Source: Halorussus gelatinilyticus (GTDB taxonomy: Archaea; Halobacteriota; Halobacteria; Halobacteriales; Haladaptataceae). From it: 64,000 nt of DNA. This document shows, piece by piece, positions 33,247 to 42,905 of this stretch; position 1 is the stretch's first letter; each line of letters starts with the position of its first letter. The notes under the pieces were generated by a model. The model was not told the origin of the DNA and made no database searches. It saw only the letters and a list, made by a program, of their open reading frames with translations. The position numbers were made by a program, and so were the translations under genes. Where the stretch lies: the NCBI RefSeq assembly GCF_023238445.1, contig NZ_CP096658.1, forward strand, positions 1,984,001-2,048,000, given 5' to 3'.

Positions 33247-33899
33247 TGGTCTCTGCTTTTCGCGTCTGCGCGGGGTTATGTGAGAACCGGTCGGGAATAC
33301 CGGTTCGAAAACGGTAGTCCGAGTCTATCTACCGATAACGCATACCTGCTGTGTCGTACGCTTGCTGCCATCCGAGTTCCGCTTTTTTGCTATATGACGT
33401 GACTCGCTGTAGTGAATGCCTTCTACAACGACCACACCCCAACGATGACAGTTTCTATACAAATAATTGGCTATTGATAGCAGTGACTACTTTAACAAAA
33501 ACAATACTCAATCCTGGATGAAACGGCAATTTCCAGAATTTACCGATCCTGGAGCAGGTCTCACTAGGCACGATTTTTGTACGCGTCGAAAACGTTAGTA
33601 TATTTAGTATTGTATTGATGGGTGATAAATACGGGGCACGTACTTATCGATACTAGCGATCCAGTTACAGATATTGTTCTGAATAAAGAATTGCATTACC
33701 AAGTGCTGTTAATCGGGGCTCGCAGCGGCGGAATTCTTGTGATTGTTTTCGGTTGGGTCTGCCGGTTGGGAAACCATCCTATTCGCGCGGGTTGGTCCGA
33801 GATCAGCGATCTTTCGTTCTGTAGCACCTCGGACGGTTCGGTAAGTTCCTAAATTGGTAGTCGATGGCACCGAAGCGTTGATAATTAGATTCTGACTAG
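33247..33899. other. Non-coding or decayed stretch after cetZ
   Basis: The frame at 33622-33852 (76 codons) has one hydrophobic segment (VLLIGARSGGILVIVFGWVC) but no start signal and no recognised family. The rest is AT-rich and holds no convincing feature. Confidence 0.35.
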
Positions 33900-34139
33900 T
33901 GGGTCGCTGACGACGCCCACCCCGCGGGTTCCTCAAAGCACTTTGGAGTACTCGCAGACGAACAGGCTACTGCACACGAGGCAGAAAGGGAACCGCGATT
34001 GTGCCATATCGACTTCTATCCAGACGACGAACGGCTCATGCTCGTCGACCTGGACGACGTGATTGATGTTCGAGACGACGGGACTGGTGTGATGACGCGT
34101 GAGGGGTGGGACGTCATCCAGTCACTCGGCGGGGACTAG
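33900..34139 (+). pseudogene. Coding remnant 1 of a decayed plasmid/virus-like gene
   Basis: An open frame without a start codon encodes 79 residues of clearly protein-like, acidic sequence: LCHIDFYPDDERLMLVDLDD, then GVMTREGWDVIQSLGGD and a stop. It is the C-terminal part of a small haloarchaeal protein whose front was lost after a TAG at 33897. Confidence 0.5.
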
Positions 34140-34227
34140 AGATGCCGCGGTCGATGACCAACATGCACGTCTTCGTGAAGGGACATTCCTAGCGACGTAG
34201 ACCGGCGGAAGATTATAGAGGATCTGA

Positions 34228-34395
34228 ACGAGGGGGCACGTCGAGATCTACGGCTATCCGGCCAACGGTCGGGTAATCTGGACGACTTGGCTGCACATCA
34301 AGGACACACCGCAGCATACTGTCCCCGAAGCGCAGGACGTGACCGACGAGTTAGTCGATAAGTACGTCGATGAGGAGGATCATCTAAGCGACTAG
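34228..34395 (+). pseudogene. Coding remnant 2 of a decayed plasmid/virus-like gene
   Basis: After a TGA, an open frame encodes VEIYGYPANGRVIWTTWLHI, then PQHTVPEAQDVTDELVDKYV and an acidic end. The sequence is protein-like and halophilic in composition but has no start. Further bits continue in shifted frames to about 34640, for example KYYDLNPVPIANIR. Several frameshifts make this a graveyard, not an operon. Confidence 0.5.
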
Positions 34396-34780
34396 GAACA
34401 GGCCGATTCCGTGATTGAACGGTACAAGTCCAAGTCCGAGTCGATCAGAGTGGGGGTCATCAGTCGAAATACTACGACCTCAATCCGGTTCCGATAGCGA
34501 ACATCAGACTGTTCCGGAAGTACAGGAGGAACGGGCAAGGTCCGCATCCCGTCCACGGGCAACGACGCCCCATGACAATCCCAGGCCGGACGACAAGGAC
34601 AGTACGAACTTCGGTGTGGATAGCCAGAAGGGGTGAAAGTGCTGGGCCCACGACGACGGTGGGGGTGCGCTCCAGTTGATTGCGGTCCTTGAAGACATCA
34701 GGGACTGCGGGAACGCAGTAGACGTGATGCAGGATTGGGAGAATTCGCTTCGAGTCTGTTTAGCAGCACGGGACGGGTAG

Positions 34781-34903
34781 AGTTCTGACTTGGATGACGA
34801 AGATCCGCCTACGATAGCGTTGAAAGGCGTGTGTGAGGTGGAGAATCTGGATTATCCTGAGGATGGGGTGCTCGATAGTGGGACGTACAGGATTGCACGC
34901 TGA
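34781..34903 (+). pseudogene. Coding remnant 3 of a decayed plasmid/virus-like gene
   Basis: Directly after a TAG, 40 codons encode DLDDEDPPTIALKGVCEVEN, then LDYPEDGVLDSGTYRIAR and a stop. It is an acidic C-terminal fragment without a start. It borders the glycosyltransferase cluster, whose first gene ends at 34928 on the other strand. Confidence 0.45.
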
Positions 34904-34927
34904 TTGTACGATGCGGTGAGCTACTGA

Positions 34928-36067
34928 TCACCAGGTACCGTCGATTGCGCGTTGATACACGGTTTCTGCTTGGTCGGCGACCGTATCCCAGTCGTATCGC
35001 TGCGCGCGTTCGACGGGTTTCGTCGGTGGTCGTTCACCGTGTAGTGCGTCGTCGAGCGTCTCAGTCATGGATTCGACCGTGGGATCGACGAGGAGACCCG
35101 CGTCGTCGATGACTTCGTCCGCCGCTGAATCGGGGTGATCGGCAGCGATGACGGTACAGTCAGCGGCCATTGCTTCGACGAACGTGATGCCGAATCCCTC
35201 TCTGGTGCTCGGGGAGGCGAAGACGTCGGCGGCGCGCATGTGACCGAGGACACCCTCATAGTCATCGAGAAACCCGAGAAACTCGACACGGTCGGCATGG
35301 GTCAGTGACTTGCGTTTCGCTTCGAGGCGCTCGCGTTCGGGACCGTCGCCCACGATGCCCAGCGTGGCGTCGTGTGTACTAGTGATTTGGTCAAACGCGT
35401 CGAGGAGGACGTCAACGTTTTTGTGTTCGATGAGTCTGCCCGCGAAGAGGATATCGTAGCCCTGCTCAGGGAGCGGAGCGTTTCTGACCTGTTCGACGTT
35501 GATGCCGTTCGGAACGATTTCGATGGTCTCGCGTGCTGGCCTGATGGCCGCGAGGCGGTCGGCCGTGATAGACGATATCACTATTGGATGTTGGGGGGTG
35601 TGAGCAGTGATGCGCTCAGTGAGCTTACCGAACGGGGAGAGGTGACCGAGGTATTCTTCCCAGTAGTCGCCCCAGACCTCGTGCCAGGTCGTCACGAGTG
35701 GCGTGTCCGTGCGGAGACCGGCGAGCTTCGTGGCGAGGACAGGGAAGTACGGGAACACACTGGCGACGACGATGTCGTGCTCGTCGCGGCGGAGGTGTCT
35801 ACGGAGTTGTGGGAGCGCTCGGGCTGCGAAGTCTATGGCTTCTGTGATAGAACGACGGTCTTCGGCGTAGAGGTCGGCTTCGGGAGCGACTGCGCGCAGC
35901 GTCATCCCCTCGTGCGTGGTTTCACGAGGTCCGTCCCAGAAGTGACGACCGTAAATCGTGACGTCGTGGCCTTTGTTAGCGAGGCGGGTACCAATCTCGT
36001 GGATGCGTTTTTCCGCACCACCGGTGACAAACGGATAAACTACGTTCGAGACGAAGGCCACGCGCAT
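34928..36067 (-). CDS. Glycosyltransferase family 4 protein (GT-B fold)
   Basis: This 379-residue enzyme begins MRVAFVSNVVYPFVTGGAEK with the glycine-rich acceptor loop of GT4. The C-terminal domain has IVGDGPERERLEAKR and the E-x7-E donor-site motif in STREGFGITFVEAMAAD. GT4 enzymes transfer a sugar from a nucleotide-sugar donor to a glycan or lipid carrier at the cytoplasmic face. It is divergent from the next glycosyltransferase. Donor and acceptor are unknown. GC content is higher than in the glycan genes to the right, so it may have another origin. Confidence 0.9.
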   Translation of the reverse strand: MRVAFVSNVVYPFVTGGAEKRIHEIGTRLANKGHDVTIYGRHFWDGPRETTHEGMTLRAVAPEADLYAEDRRSITEAIDFAARALPQLRRHLRRDEHDIVVASVFPYFPVLATKLAGLRTDTPLVTTWHEVWGDYWEEYLGHLSPFGKLTERITAHTPQHPIVISSITADRLAAIRPARETIEIVPNGINVEQVRNAPLPEQGYDILFAGRLIEHKNVDVLLDAFDQITSTHDATLGIVGDGPERERLEAKRKSLTHADRVEFLGFLDDYEGVLGHMRAADVFASPSTREGFGITFVEAMAADCTVIAADHPDSAADEVIDDAGLLVDPTVESMTETLDDALHGERPPTKPVERAQRYDWDTVADQAETVYQRAIDGTW

Positions 36068-36182
36068 TAGCTATGTAGATTCAGTTGTCCAGTATTTGAC
36101 TTACGATTCTGTGTGGTCTCGTTGAAACTCATCAGTCAAACATCTATGCGTATCGAATCATTATTACTTGCTTGCTCACAAA

Positions 36183-37343
36183 ATGCCTGTAATGCATATC
36201 CTGCAAACGCCAGTACGATTTTCTCCTCATATCGGTGGAGTTGAGACGTACGTTCACGACCTCTCGAAAAATCTCATCAAGCTAGGCCACGACGTCAGCG
36301 TCGTTTGTGCGAAGGTCAACCCGATAACAGACCATCACGAACAAATGGATGACATTGATGTCCATCGGCTTTCTAGCATAGGCAGCATAGCGAATACAAA
36401 CCTCACACCAACATTACCGATAGCGCTGTACCGGCAGGCCCAAGCTGCGGATATCATCCACACGCATCTTCCCACACCATGGAGTGCCGATCTTAGCGCA
36501 TTAGTTGGGGCTGCCACTGGGACACCAGTCGTGCTGACCTACCATAACGATATTATCGGCGAAGGGCTTGCGGACTACGTCGCCCGACTGTACAACCAGA
36601 CGATGCTACAGATCACACTCCGGTTGGTAGACACTATTATTATCACTCAACCAGATTACTGCGACGATTCACCGCATCTCCGTCCGTATCAGAATAAAAT
36701 TGAAGTTGTCCACAACGGGGTTGATGTCAATCGTTTTCGACCTGTCACTATTGATGATGCCGAGCGTAGTCGGTTAGGATTTGATACGGATCGACCGAAC
36801 GTGTTCTTCCTCAGCGTTCTTGATGGGCATCACGGCTACAAAGGATTGGATGTCTTGCTAAGGGCGTTTTCGCTTCTGGCCGACCGAAGTGAGACTGTTC
36901 CGCACCTGCTTGTCGGTGGCGGCGGGGAGGCACGAGCCCAGTATGAACAGCAGGCCAAGGTGCTTGGCGTTGAAGACTACGTCACTTTCTTGGGATACGT
37001 TGAGGAGGATGACCTTGTTGCCTATTACTCGGAAGCGGATCTGTTTGGTCTTCCCTCGCTGTCGTCAGATCAAGAGGGATTCGGCCTGGTTCTCCTAGAG
37101 GCGCTGGCCTCCGGGACACCCGTAGTCACGACCGATGTTGTGGGGGTCTCCGATGCAGTAAGCAGCAACGATATTGGTGAGGTTGTTCCGCGTGACGACC
37201 CGGCAGAGCTGGCTACCGCAATTGACCGTTTATTGTCTTCGGGATTTGATCCTGATGATGCTCGCACACTTTGCAAGGACGAATACTCATGGCGGTCAAG
37301 CGCTGAGCAAATTGAGCATATCTATTCAGAACTCTGCCGCTGA
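36183..37343 (+). CDS. Glycosyltransferase family 4 protein (GT-B fold)
   Basis: This enzyme of about 386 residues starts MPVMHILQTPVRFSPHIGGV with the GT4 acceptor loop. The donor domain contains HLLVGGGGEARAQYEQQAKV and the E-x7-E motif SSDQEGFGLVLLEALASG. A second ATG at 36192 is equally possible. The TTG at 36168 that extends the frame is unlikely. It converges with the next gene, with a 22-base 3' overlap. It probably acts in assembly of a surface glycan. Confidence 0.9.
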   Translation: MPVMHILQTPVRFSPHIGGVETYVHDLSKNLIKLGHDVSVVCAKVNPITDHHEQMDDIDVHRLSSIGSIANTNLTPTLPIALYRQAQAADIIHTHLPTPWSADLSALVGAATGTPVVLTYHNDIIGEGLADYVARLYNQTMLQITLRLVDTIIITQPDYCDDSPHLRPYQNKIEVVHNGVDVNRFRPVTIDDAERSRLGFDTDRPNVFFLSVLDGHHGYKGLDVLLRAFSLLADRSETVPHLLVGGGGEARAQYEQQAKVLGVEDYVTFLGYVEEDDLVAYYSEADLFGLPSLSSDQEGFGLVLLEALASGTPVVTTDVVGVSDAVSSNDIGEVVPRDDPAELATAIDRLLSSGFDPDDARTLCKDEYSWRSSAEQIEHIYSELCR

Positions 37344-38401
37344 ACGACTGATTCGTATATCTCTACTGTTTCGGATGCGCACGTAGCCCAACTAAAACTG
37401 TCATACTGTTTGTATCCCTTTTCTACTATCGCTTCCCGCTTCTCCTTATCTTCCAGCATTTCGGCAATAGCTGTTGCCCACCTCTTCGGTTTCTCAGGAT
37501 CCACTAGTATCGCTGCGTCGTCCAGTATCTCCGGGATCGCCGTCGCTGTTGACGCTACGACGGGTGTTCCAACGGACATTGACTCTAGCGGTGGTCGTCC
37601 ATACCCCTCGTACTTTGACGGGAAAACAAAGGCCGAAGCGGAGTGGAATAGCCGAGCGAGCACAGACTGTTTGACGAATCCAGTTCGAAGGACACGATCC
37701 TCTACACCATTCTTTTTTGTATAGTACGTAGTTCTAAGTGACTGTAGCGGATTTCCTGGTGTCCCTGCAATGACAAAGTCAACGTCTTCATCTAGCGATT
37801 TCAGCGCCTCAATAATGACTTCAATATTCTTTTTGCTTCCTTGTTGACCAACATACAGAATATAGGGCTCAGTGATGTTGTACTCGTTAAGAACTTCTTT
37901 TGGAGCTGGATCGGTTAAATGTGACCCATCCACTGACGGATAAACGACTGAGATGTTCTCACTCGAAATAGTTGTGTTGTTGACCAGATCCGATTTCGTG
38001 TATTCTGAGATAGTAATTAGATGGTCCGCCTCAGCTAATCCTCTCACGTATACCGGTGCAAACGTTCTACTGAGAATGTTCCCGTGTTTGGACGTAATAT
38101 ACGGTATTATGTCATGTACTGAAACAACTACTTCCGATTCAATATCGGTGTTGAGCAATCCTGCTGCTTGAAATTGATTTGGTAAGTGAATAACGTCATA
38201 CTCATCACTAATATTAGTTAATGCTTGGCTTACACCCTGTGTGAACGACACGTAATCCCCGACTATTGGAACTACGAACTCAACGGGAGTAATTGTCTCA
38301 ACATCGACTGAGGCGCTCCTTGAGAGGTGGTGTAATAGTTCGTACTCGTAGTTTCCAATTCCACTGCCTGTTTCTGGCTCTGAATAGAATCCGACTTTCA
38401 C
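37322..38401 (-). CDS. Glycosyltransferase family 4 protein (GT-B fold)
   Basis: This 359-residue protein starts MKVGFYSEPETGSGIGNYEY. It has the donor-site stretch FVFPSKYEGYGRPPLESMSV (E-x7-E) and ILYVGQQGSKKNIEVIIEAL at the domain interface. These are typical of GT4 mannosyl- or rhamnosyl-type transferases. Its 3' end overlaps the convergent neighbour by 22 bases. Codon use is AT-richer than in the chromosome. The specific sugar is unknown. Confidence 0.9.
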   Translation of the reverse strand: MKVGFYSEPETGSGIGNYEYELLHHLSRSASVDVETITPVEFVVPIVGDYVSFTQGVSQALTNISDEYDVIHLPNQFQAAGLLNTDIESEVVVSVHDIIPYITSKHGNILSRTFAPVYVRGLAEADHLITISEYTKSDLVNNTTISSENISVVYPSVDGSHLTDPAPKEVLNEYNITEPYILYVGQQGSKKNIEVIIEALKSLDEDVDFVIAGTPGNPLQSLRTTYYTKKNGVEDRVLRTGFVKQSVLARLFHSASAFVFPSKYEGYGRPPLESMSVGTPVVASTATAIPEILDDAAILVDPEKPKRWATAIAEMLEDKEKREAIVEKGYKQYDSFSWATCASETVEIYESVVQRQSSE

Positions 38402-38952
38402 TGTGTGAGAGTTACATCTAAAGAATTTATAGACTTTTCCCTTACCAAAGTCACGTGTGAATCAGGAGCAGCTGAGTTCTTCGAGAAGGTTATTAAAAGA
38501 TCTTTCAAAATCGCCCCAGATCGACGAAATTACTCTCGATATCCTGACTAAATGGGGCTATTCCTATGCGTCGGTTTCTAGTGTGGGGAGTCCAGACCGC
38601 TTCGCCCCAAGTTTCACAGCAGGGGAATCTACGGATCTTCTTGAACACACCTATAATAATCACGAAATATTTAAATAAGTATATTACCGATATCGAACCC
38701 AAAAGGATTTTTATTCTGTCATTTTATACTATTGAATCAATGGGCTCTGTAGTTTCAGTACACAGCGGTCGATTTCGTGGATATCTGACGCTCCAGCGGA
38801 GGTTGTAGAGGGTGACTTCCAGCCGCATTTCACGGAACTCCAGCCACCAGCTTCGCGAACACATGGCAGCGCTGAGCGTACGCTTGATGCTTGAGGTTTA
38901 TTATAATCTAAACCAAAAGTTGTATTACCCTATCCCAATAGGGTGCAATACA
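38402..38952. other. AT-rich gap with a doubtful small frame
   Basis: A GTG frame at 38457-38678 on the plus strand would encode 73 residues (NQEQLSSSRRLLKDLSKSPQ at its start) with protein-like composition but no recognised family. The part at 38745-38900 is markedly GC-richer than its surroundings and may be a fragment of imported DNA. I could not identify it on either strand. Confidence 0.3.
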
Positions 38953-40032
38953 ATGAACCAAGGACCATTCTCAAATCCTGTTATTATCCATGATCCATTT
39001 GATATTCATGGAGGATCACAGGAGTACATTTCACATCTCGCAGAAACAATTGAGGCACCAGTCTACACCCTAACAAACGAGACCAACCTAGATGAAAATA
39101 TAGAAATGAACTCATTTGGATCAACCCTAACTACAAAATTGGATTCAATTCCCGCATTAGGTGAGGTAGTACGAATTGTTGAATACGAAAATTTCCACGT
39201 GCCCGAAGAACATGACGTAGTTATAACATCGGGAACTTTTGGACAGTCTGTCATACATCATCCAGAGCAGCACCGAATTCACCTCTTACATACGCCAACC
39301 CGTTGGTTATTTGATTTAGCTCCTGGGAAGTTTAATGATAGTATATATATTCCAAAAATTGCTAAATATTTGTACCAATCAGCTAGAAGAGTACATGAGA
39401 TATCAACTATAAGCAGAATAGATGAATTTATAGTGAATTCTGAAATCATCGAAAATCGACTCAAATCATATTATCAACGAGATGCGACCGATATTATCTA
39501 CCCCCCAATCCAGGTAGATAAATATTATAACAAGGACCCCAAAGGATTCCTGTTATACTTAGGGCGAATTACACCAGCTAAAGGAATCAAGCAGATTATT
39601 AGCGCCGTGTCGGATTCAGATTATTTACTCAAGGTTGCCGGGAGTGGACCACTAGAAAACCCCCTACGTCGGAGTTCAGGCGACAACATAGAGTTTCTAG
39701 GGTTCGTCTCTGAGGAAAAAAAACACGAGCTGCTGGCGACCTGTGACGGTTTGATATTCAACTCTAAGCACGAAGATTTTGGGATTGTACCAATAGAAGC
39801 ATTCGCAAGTGGGAAGCCAGTAATAGGAGTTAACGAGGGGTTTACAAAATTCCAAATCGAAGACGGGAAAAATGGAATACTATATGACCGGGGAGTAGAG
39901 AACCTCCAACAAGGAATACAAGAAATGTATACGAAAGATTGGGATATAAACCAGATTCAATCAAGCGTGAAACCGTATAGTATAGAAAAATTCGAAAATG
40001 ACTGGAAGAGGTTGATTTCGCGCAATGACTGA
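38953..40032 (+). CDS. Glycosyltransferase family 4 protein, AT-rich
   Basis: The ATG at 38953 gives 359 residues starting MNQGPFSNPVIIHDPFDIHG. The upstream frame to 38812 is not protein-like. The donor domain has LLYLGRITPAKGIKQIISAV and the E-x7-E motif KHEDFGIVPIEAFASGKPVI. Base composition is strongly AT-rich for a haloarchaeon. It overlaps the flippase gene by 8 bases, so both are co-expressed. It likely adds a sugar to a lipid-linked glycan. Confidence 0.9.
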   Translation: MNQGPFSNPVIIHDPFDIHGGSQEYISHLAETIEAPVYTLTNETNLDENIEMNSFGSTLTTKLDSIPALGEVVRIVEYENFHVPEEHDVVITSGTFGQSVIHHPEQHRIHLLHTPTRWLFDLAPGKFNDSIYIPKIAKYLYQSARRVHEISTISRIDEFIVNSEIIENRLKSYYQRDATDIIYPPIQVDKYYNKDPKGFLLYLGRITPAKGIKQIISAVSDSDYLLKVAGSGPLENPLRRSSGDNIEFLGFVSEEKKHELLATCDGLIFNSKHEDFGIVPIEAFASGKPVIGVNEGFTKFQIEDGKNGILYDRGVENLQQGIQEMYTKDWDINQIQSSVKPYSIEKFENDWKRLISRND

Positions 40033-41515
40033 GGACAAAAGATCCTCAGGAAACTTTATACGGGATTTTAGCTTTTATTCGCTGGCCGACGCTATTCCAA
40101 GCCTTGTTGGATTTATTGCGTTAATCACTGTAACACATATATTTAGCACCACAGAATATGGGAAATATACCTTAACGATAGCGTTTGTGACAATCTTATC
40201 GACTGCCCTATTTGACTGGCTCAGACAGTCTATCCTTCGATTCGAATCCAGTTCAGAAGACATAACCCCAACATCTCTATCTTTGCTGGTAGTTTTAACT
40301 TCCTTAATTGGACTTGGAGGTATTGTAGGGTACTATGTTTTAAAGCCTCAATTAGGGAACTATGCACCATTCTACGTTGCTGGTGTGATCGCACTGATTG
40401 GAATGGGATTATTTAAGGTTTTGAGCTCTATATTCCAAGCTCGCTTGCAGTCCGGCCATGTTCTCCGTTTCAAAACACTAAACGGAACCCTTCGGCATGG
40501 TTTAGGAGTTATTCTATCCATCTATGTATTCGGGACAACTGTGGGATGGATATGGGGTGCTGCAGTTGGAAGTATAGTATCGGTTATTGGTATTTTATCT
40601 CAGCTCTCCTCCCTCCGATTATCATTTAATCCTGATATTGCCCGTAAATTAGCCAGATATGGCGTCCCTATGATTGGATGGTTATTTGGATTAACACTTC
40701 TTAACTTTATAGATCGAGTATTGATTGAGACACTTCAAGGAACTGCGGCAGTTGGTATATATTCCGCTAATTATATGCTAGTTCAGACTGGCTTGCCACT
40801 TGTTCTAACCCCTATAATTGAAGCTTCTCATCCCGTAATTATGGAAAGATGGAACGGGGATAATGAAAAGACGGTGTCAAAATTGATATCAGAGTATAGC
40901 CGATATTATCTGATACTAGGGGTACCTGCTGCAATCTTTGCAGGAGCAATTAGTCAACCCTTGAGTTTTCTTGTCTTAGGCGAAGAATATCAGGTTGGAT
41001 TTGTTGTAATACCGATCATCTCTGCCTCGTTGTTCTTCTGGAATTTCTCAATGATTGGGCACAAAGGACTTGAGATACATGATAGAACTTCGATTATGAC
41101 TACCGGGATAGTGCTCTCAGTAGTTGTGAATATAATCTTAAACTTTATGCTTATACCAGACTTCGGTTACGTCGGCGCTTCCTTTGCAACTCTATTTAGC
41201 TCAGCGATATATATGGTGTTTTCATATTTTATGTCACTCAAAACTGTGAAATGGAGAACACCTACAACAACAATACTTCGAGTGGGAGCCTCCGCAGTAG
41301 CTATGACATTCATATGTATTCTGTCATATATTATCACGACTACGGAAATAGTCATTCCGACGCTGGCAGCTATTTGTGGCTTCATCATCTATGCTACCTT
41401 ACTTACTATTTTGGGGGAAATACAAGAGGAAGATATGCAGATATTCAAAACTGTTCCATTTATCTCATATAATACCATCTATTCAACCTGGAAAATACTC
41501 CAAATTACAGAATAG
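40025..41515 (+). CDS. Polysaccharide/lipid-linked glycan flippase (Wzx-like, MATE/MOP superfamily)
   Basis: This 496-residue protein has about 14 hydrophobic helices in the Wzx pattern. It includes an N-terminal FYSLADAIPSLVGFIALITV segment and the middle region GTAAVGIYSANYMLVQTGLP that is typical of polysaccharide biosynthesis proteins. It would flip lipid-linked oligosaccharide across the membrane. It is translationally coupled to the GT4 gene before it and equally AT-rich, which suggests transfer of the pair as a unit. Confidence 0.9.
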   Translation: MTEDKRSSGNFIRDFSFYSLADAIPSLVGFIALITVTHIFSTTEYGKYTLTIAFVTILSTALFDWLRQSILRFESSSEDITPTSLSLLVVLTSLIGLGGIVGYYVLKPQLGNYAPFYVAGVIALIGMGLFKVLSSIFQARLQSGHVLRFKTLNGTLRHGLGVILSIYVFGTTVGWIWGAAVGSIVSVIGILSQLSSLRLSFNPDIARKLARYGVPMIGWLFGLTLLNFIDRVLIETLQGTAAVGIYSANYMLVQTGLPLVLTPIIEASHPVIMERWNGDNEKTVSKLISEYSRYYLILGVPAAIFAGAISQPLSFLVLGEEYQVGFVVIPIISASLFFWNFSMIGHKGLEIHDRTSIMTTGIVLSVVVNIILNFMLIPDFGYVGASFATLFSSAIYMVFSYFMSLKTVKWRTPTTTILRVGASAVAMTFICILSYIITTTEIVIPTLAAICGFIIYATLLTILGEIQEEDMQIFKTVPFISYNTIYSTWKILQITE

Positions 41516-41584
41516 AGCCCAGTTATAATGGCTTTTGAGAGATGCTCACTCCAGTGCTAATAGTTTCTACTCACTCCTGCTCTA

Positions 41585-41840
41585 TTATTCGGTGTGCCAG
41601 TCTTGGAAGCTATTGTCGGCGGCGACGGACCAGTGGTCGTCCGCGTTCCGACGGATGACCTGCGGTTTAGCCTTCGTATCGGGCTCACGTTCGATACGGC
41701 AGTGTACGTCCTTAAGATTATCAGGTGTCCAAGATAGCCGTTATCGAGTGCGATGACTTCGTTTTTATCACAAGCGAATTCGCAAGGTTCGACCCAATAA
41801 TTCCTGCTCCACCAGTCACGAGGATACGAGCACCCTGCAT
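41585..41840 (-). pseudogene. Chimeric remnant of an NAD-dependent epimerase gene
   Basis: From an ATG at 41840 the minus strand reads MQGARILVTGGAGIIGSNLA, the Rossmann start of a sugar epimerase. After a frameshift it reads NEVIALDNGYLG, and after another shift PDNLKD, matching residues 25-45 of the intact epimerase at 44881-45801. Then it diverges into unrelated sequence (EREPDTKAKPQVIRRNADDH) ending in two stops. Two frameshifts and the switch of homology show a recombined, dead fragment. Confidence 0.65.
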
Positions 41841-42179
41841 ACACCCAACATATTAATTTACTAAATCCCATAACTGCCATCTATATCACCCACAGCAAAT
41901 AGAAGTCCGCGTAACCGAAAGAGTGTGTGGTGGAGAGATTATCGCTTCCAACGTGATTGCCGACGAGAACGTGTAAGAAGGTCTACCCGGATGTTGAATA
42001 GAGCAAGAGCGCGGATGAGACACTTAACAGCGCTGCTCCTGCGCTGATCACAGAGCTTGACGAGGAATTCAATACGATGGCGACGCTGGTGGTAATCGAC
42101 GGCGAGATACAATCGATTGCCGCAACGAAATTATCTACGAAGGGCTGGTCGGTAGCCACTCGGACAGGACATGGACTAC
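41841..42179. other. Gap with no recognised gene
   Basis: Frames here are short and broken. The protein-like part of the minus strand belongs to the integrase remnant to the right. Nothing else was identified. Confidence 0.3.
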
Positions 42180-42540
42180 CGAGAACCTCGCTCACGAAAC
42201 ACCGTCCTGATCTGGTTCCAGTCCGTCGAGACCTACTTCCTCGTCGTGACCCGCTTCCGGTGTCCGAGAACCTAGGCCAACATGTGAACGGGAATCCCGT
42301 CTCCGTTTGGATCGGCAGGGTGCGTCCCGTTCGCTGAGTGGGATGCCATCGAATGGCGAAGCGTGTGTATGTGTGTGTGGTCACGAGCCACCTCGTGTTT
42401 CCGTTCGTATCTTCGGTGATGGGCTCGTTGACGCCCGACTCCTTAGCCTGTTCTTTCACGATCCGGCTGATATAGATTGGCCGCACCTTCGGCTTCTACT
42501 GGGTGAGAAAGAGATAGTCAGAGTCGGCAGCGGGGGCGTA
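42180..42540 (-). pseudogene. Decayed tyrosine recombinase (XerC/phage integrase type), C-terminal part
   Basis: On the minus strand the frame reads DSDYLFLTQ, an in-frame TAG, then RPIYISRIVKEQAKESGV and NTRWLVTTHTYTRFAIRW, the region of the first catalytic His/Arg. After a frameshift it reads NGDGIPVHMLA-stop-VLGHRKRVTTRK, the conserved LGH box. These blocks follow the order of a tyrosine recombinase catalytic domain. At least two stops and a frameshift make it inactive. It marks a former site-specific integration here. Confidence 0.6.
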
Positions 42541-42905
42541 TGATTGGCGCTATTTCTTCACCATTTACGCATCAGGTAGTCCAGGTTCGTGTGGTAGTAA
42601 ACGTATCGGATGTAGTTCTCGTCGCCCGCGCTTGCTTTCGCCGACGTGATACGGATCTCTCATTTCCCGAAGTCGATTTTCCGAGCCGAATATAGGAAAG
42701 TTCAACTCATAACGATAGATATAGTCCTACACTGGTTGGCCAGATTTGGCAATTATTTTATATCGAGCGGGATTCGAACTCAACCGATTAAGTCATCACT
42801 GATCATGATATTTGTGTTAATGTCGGACACTCTTCCCCGACTCTGATTGATTTCATGTCCTTAGAAATTTATTTCAAAAGTATACAAAAGGACAGCAAGT
42901 CTCGA
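42541..42905. other. AT-rich gap next to the integrase remnant
   Basis: No intact gene was seen. The frame at 42646-42846 on the plus strand is unconvincing. A 34-base stretch at 42764-42797 resembles a tRNA 3' part and is listed separately. Confidence 0.3.
42764..42797 (-). other. tRNA 3'-end-like fragment, possible old attachment site
   Basis: The minus strand reads GAGTTCGAATCCCGCTCG, preceded by GACTTAATCGGTT. This resembles a T-loop (GTTCGAATCCC) and an anticodon-stem remnant. The T-stem does not pair fully and no D-arm or acceptor is present, so it is not a functional tRNA. It lies about 220 bases from the integrase remnant, where an attachment site would be expected. Chance similarity cannot be excluded. 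Confidence 0.25.

Noticed and set aside
35372-36070. A 232-codon plus-strand frame
   Set aside because: It is antisense to the GT4 gene at 34928-36067 and has no recognisable domain.
38745-38900. A fragment of an insertion sequence in the GC-richer patch
   Set aside because: Neither strand gave a transposase motif I could name, and no terminal repeats were seen, so I leave it unassigned.
42764-42797. A functional tRNA gene on the minus strand
   Set aside because: Only a T-loop-like and an anticodon-stem-like piece are present. The T-stem does not pair and there is no D-arm or acceptor stem.
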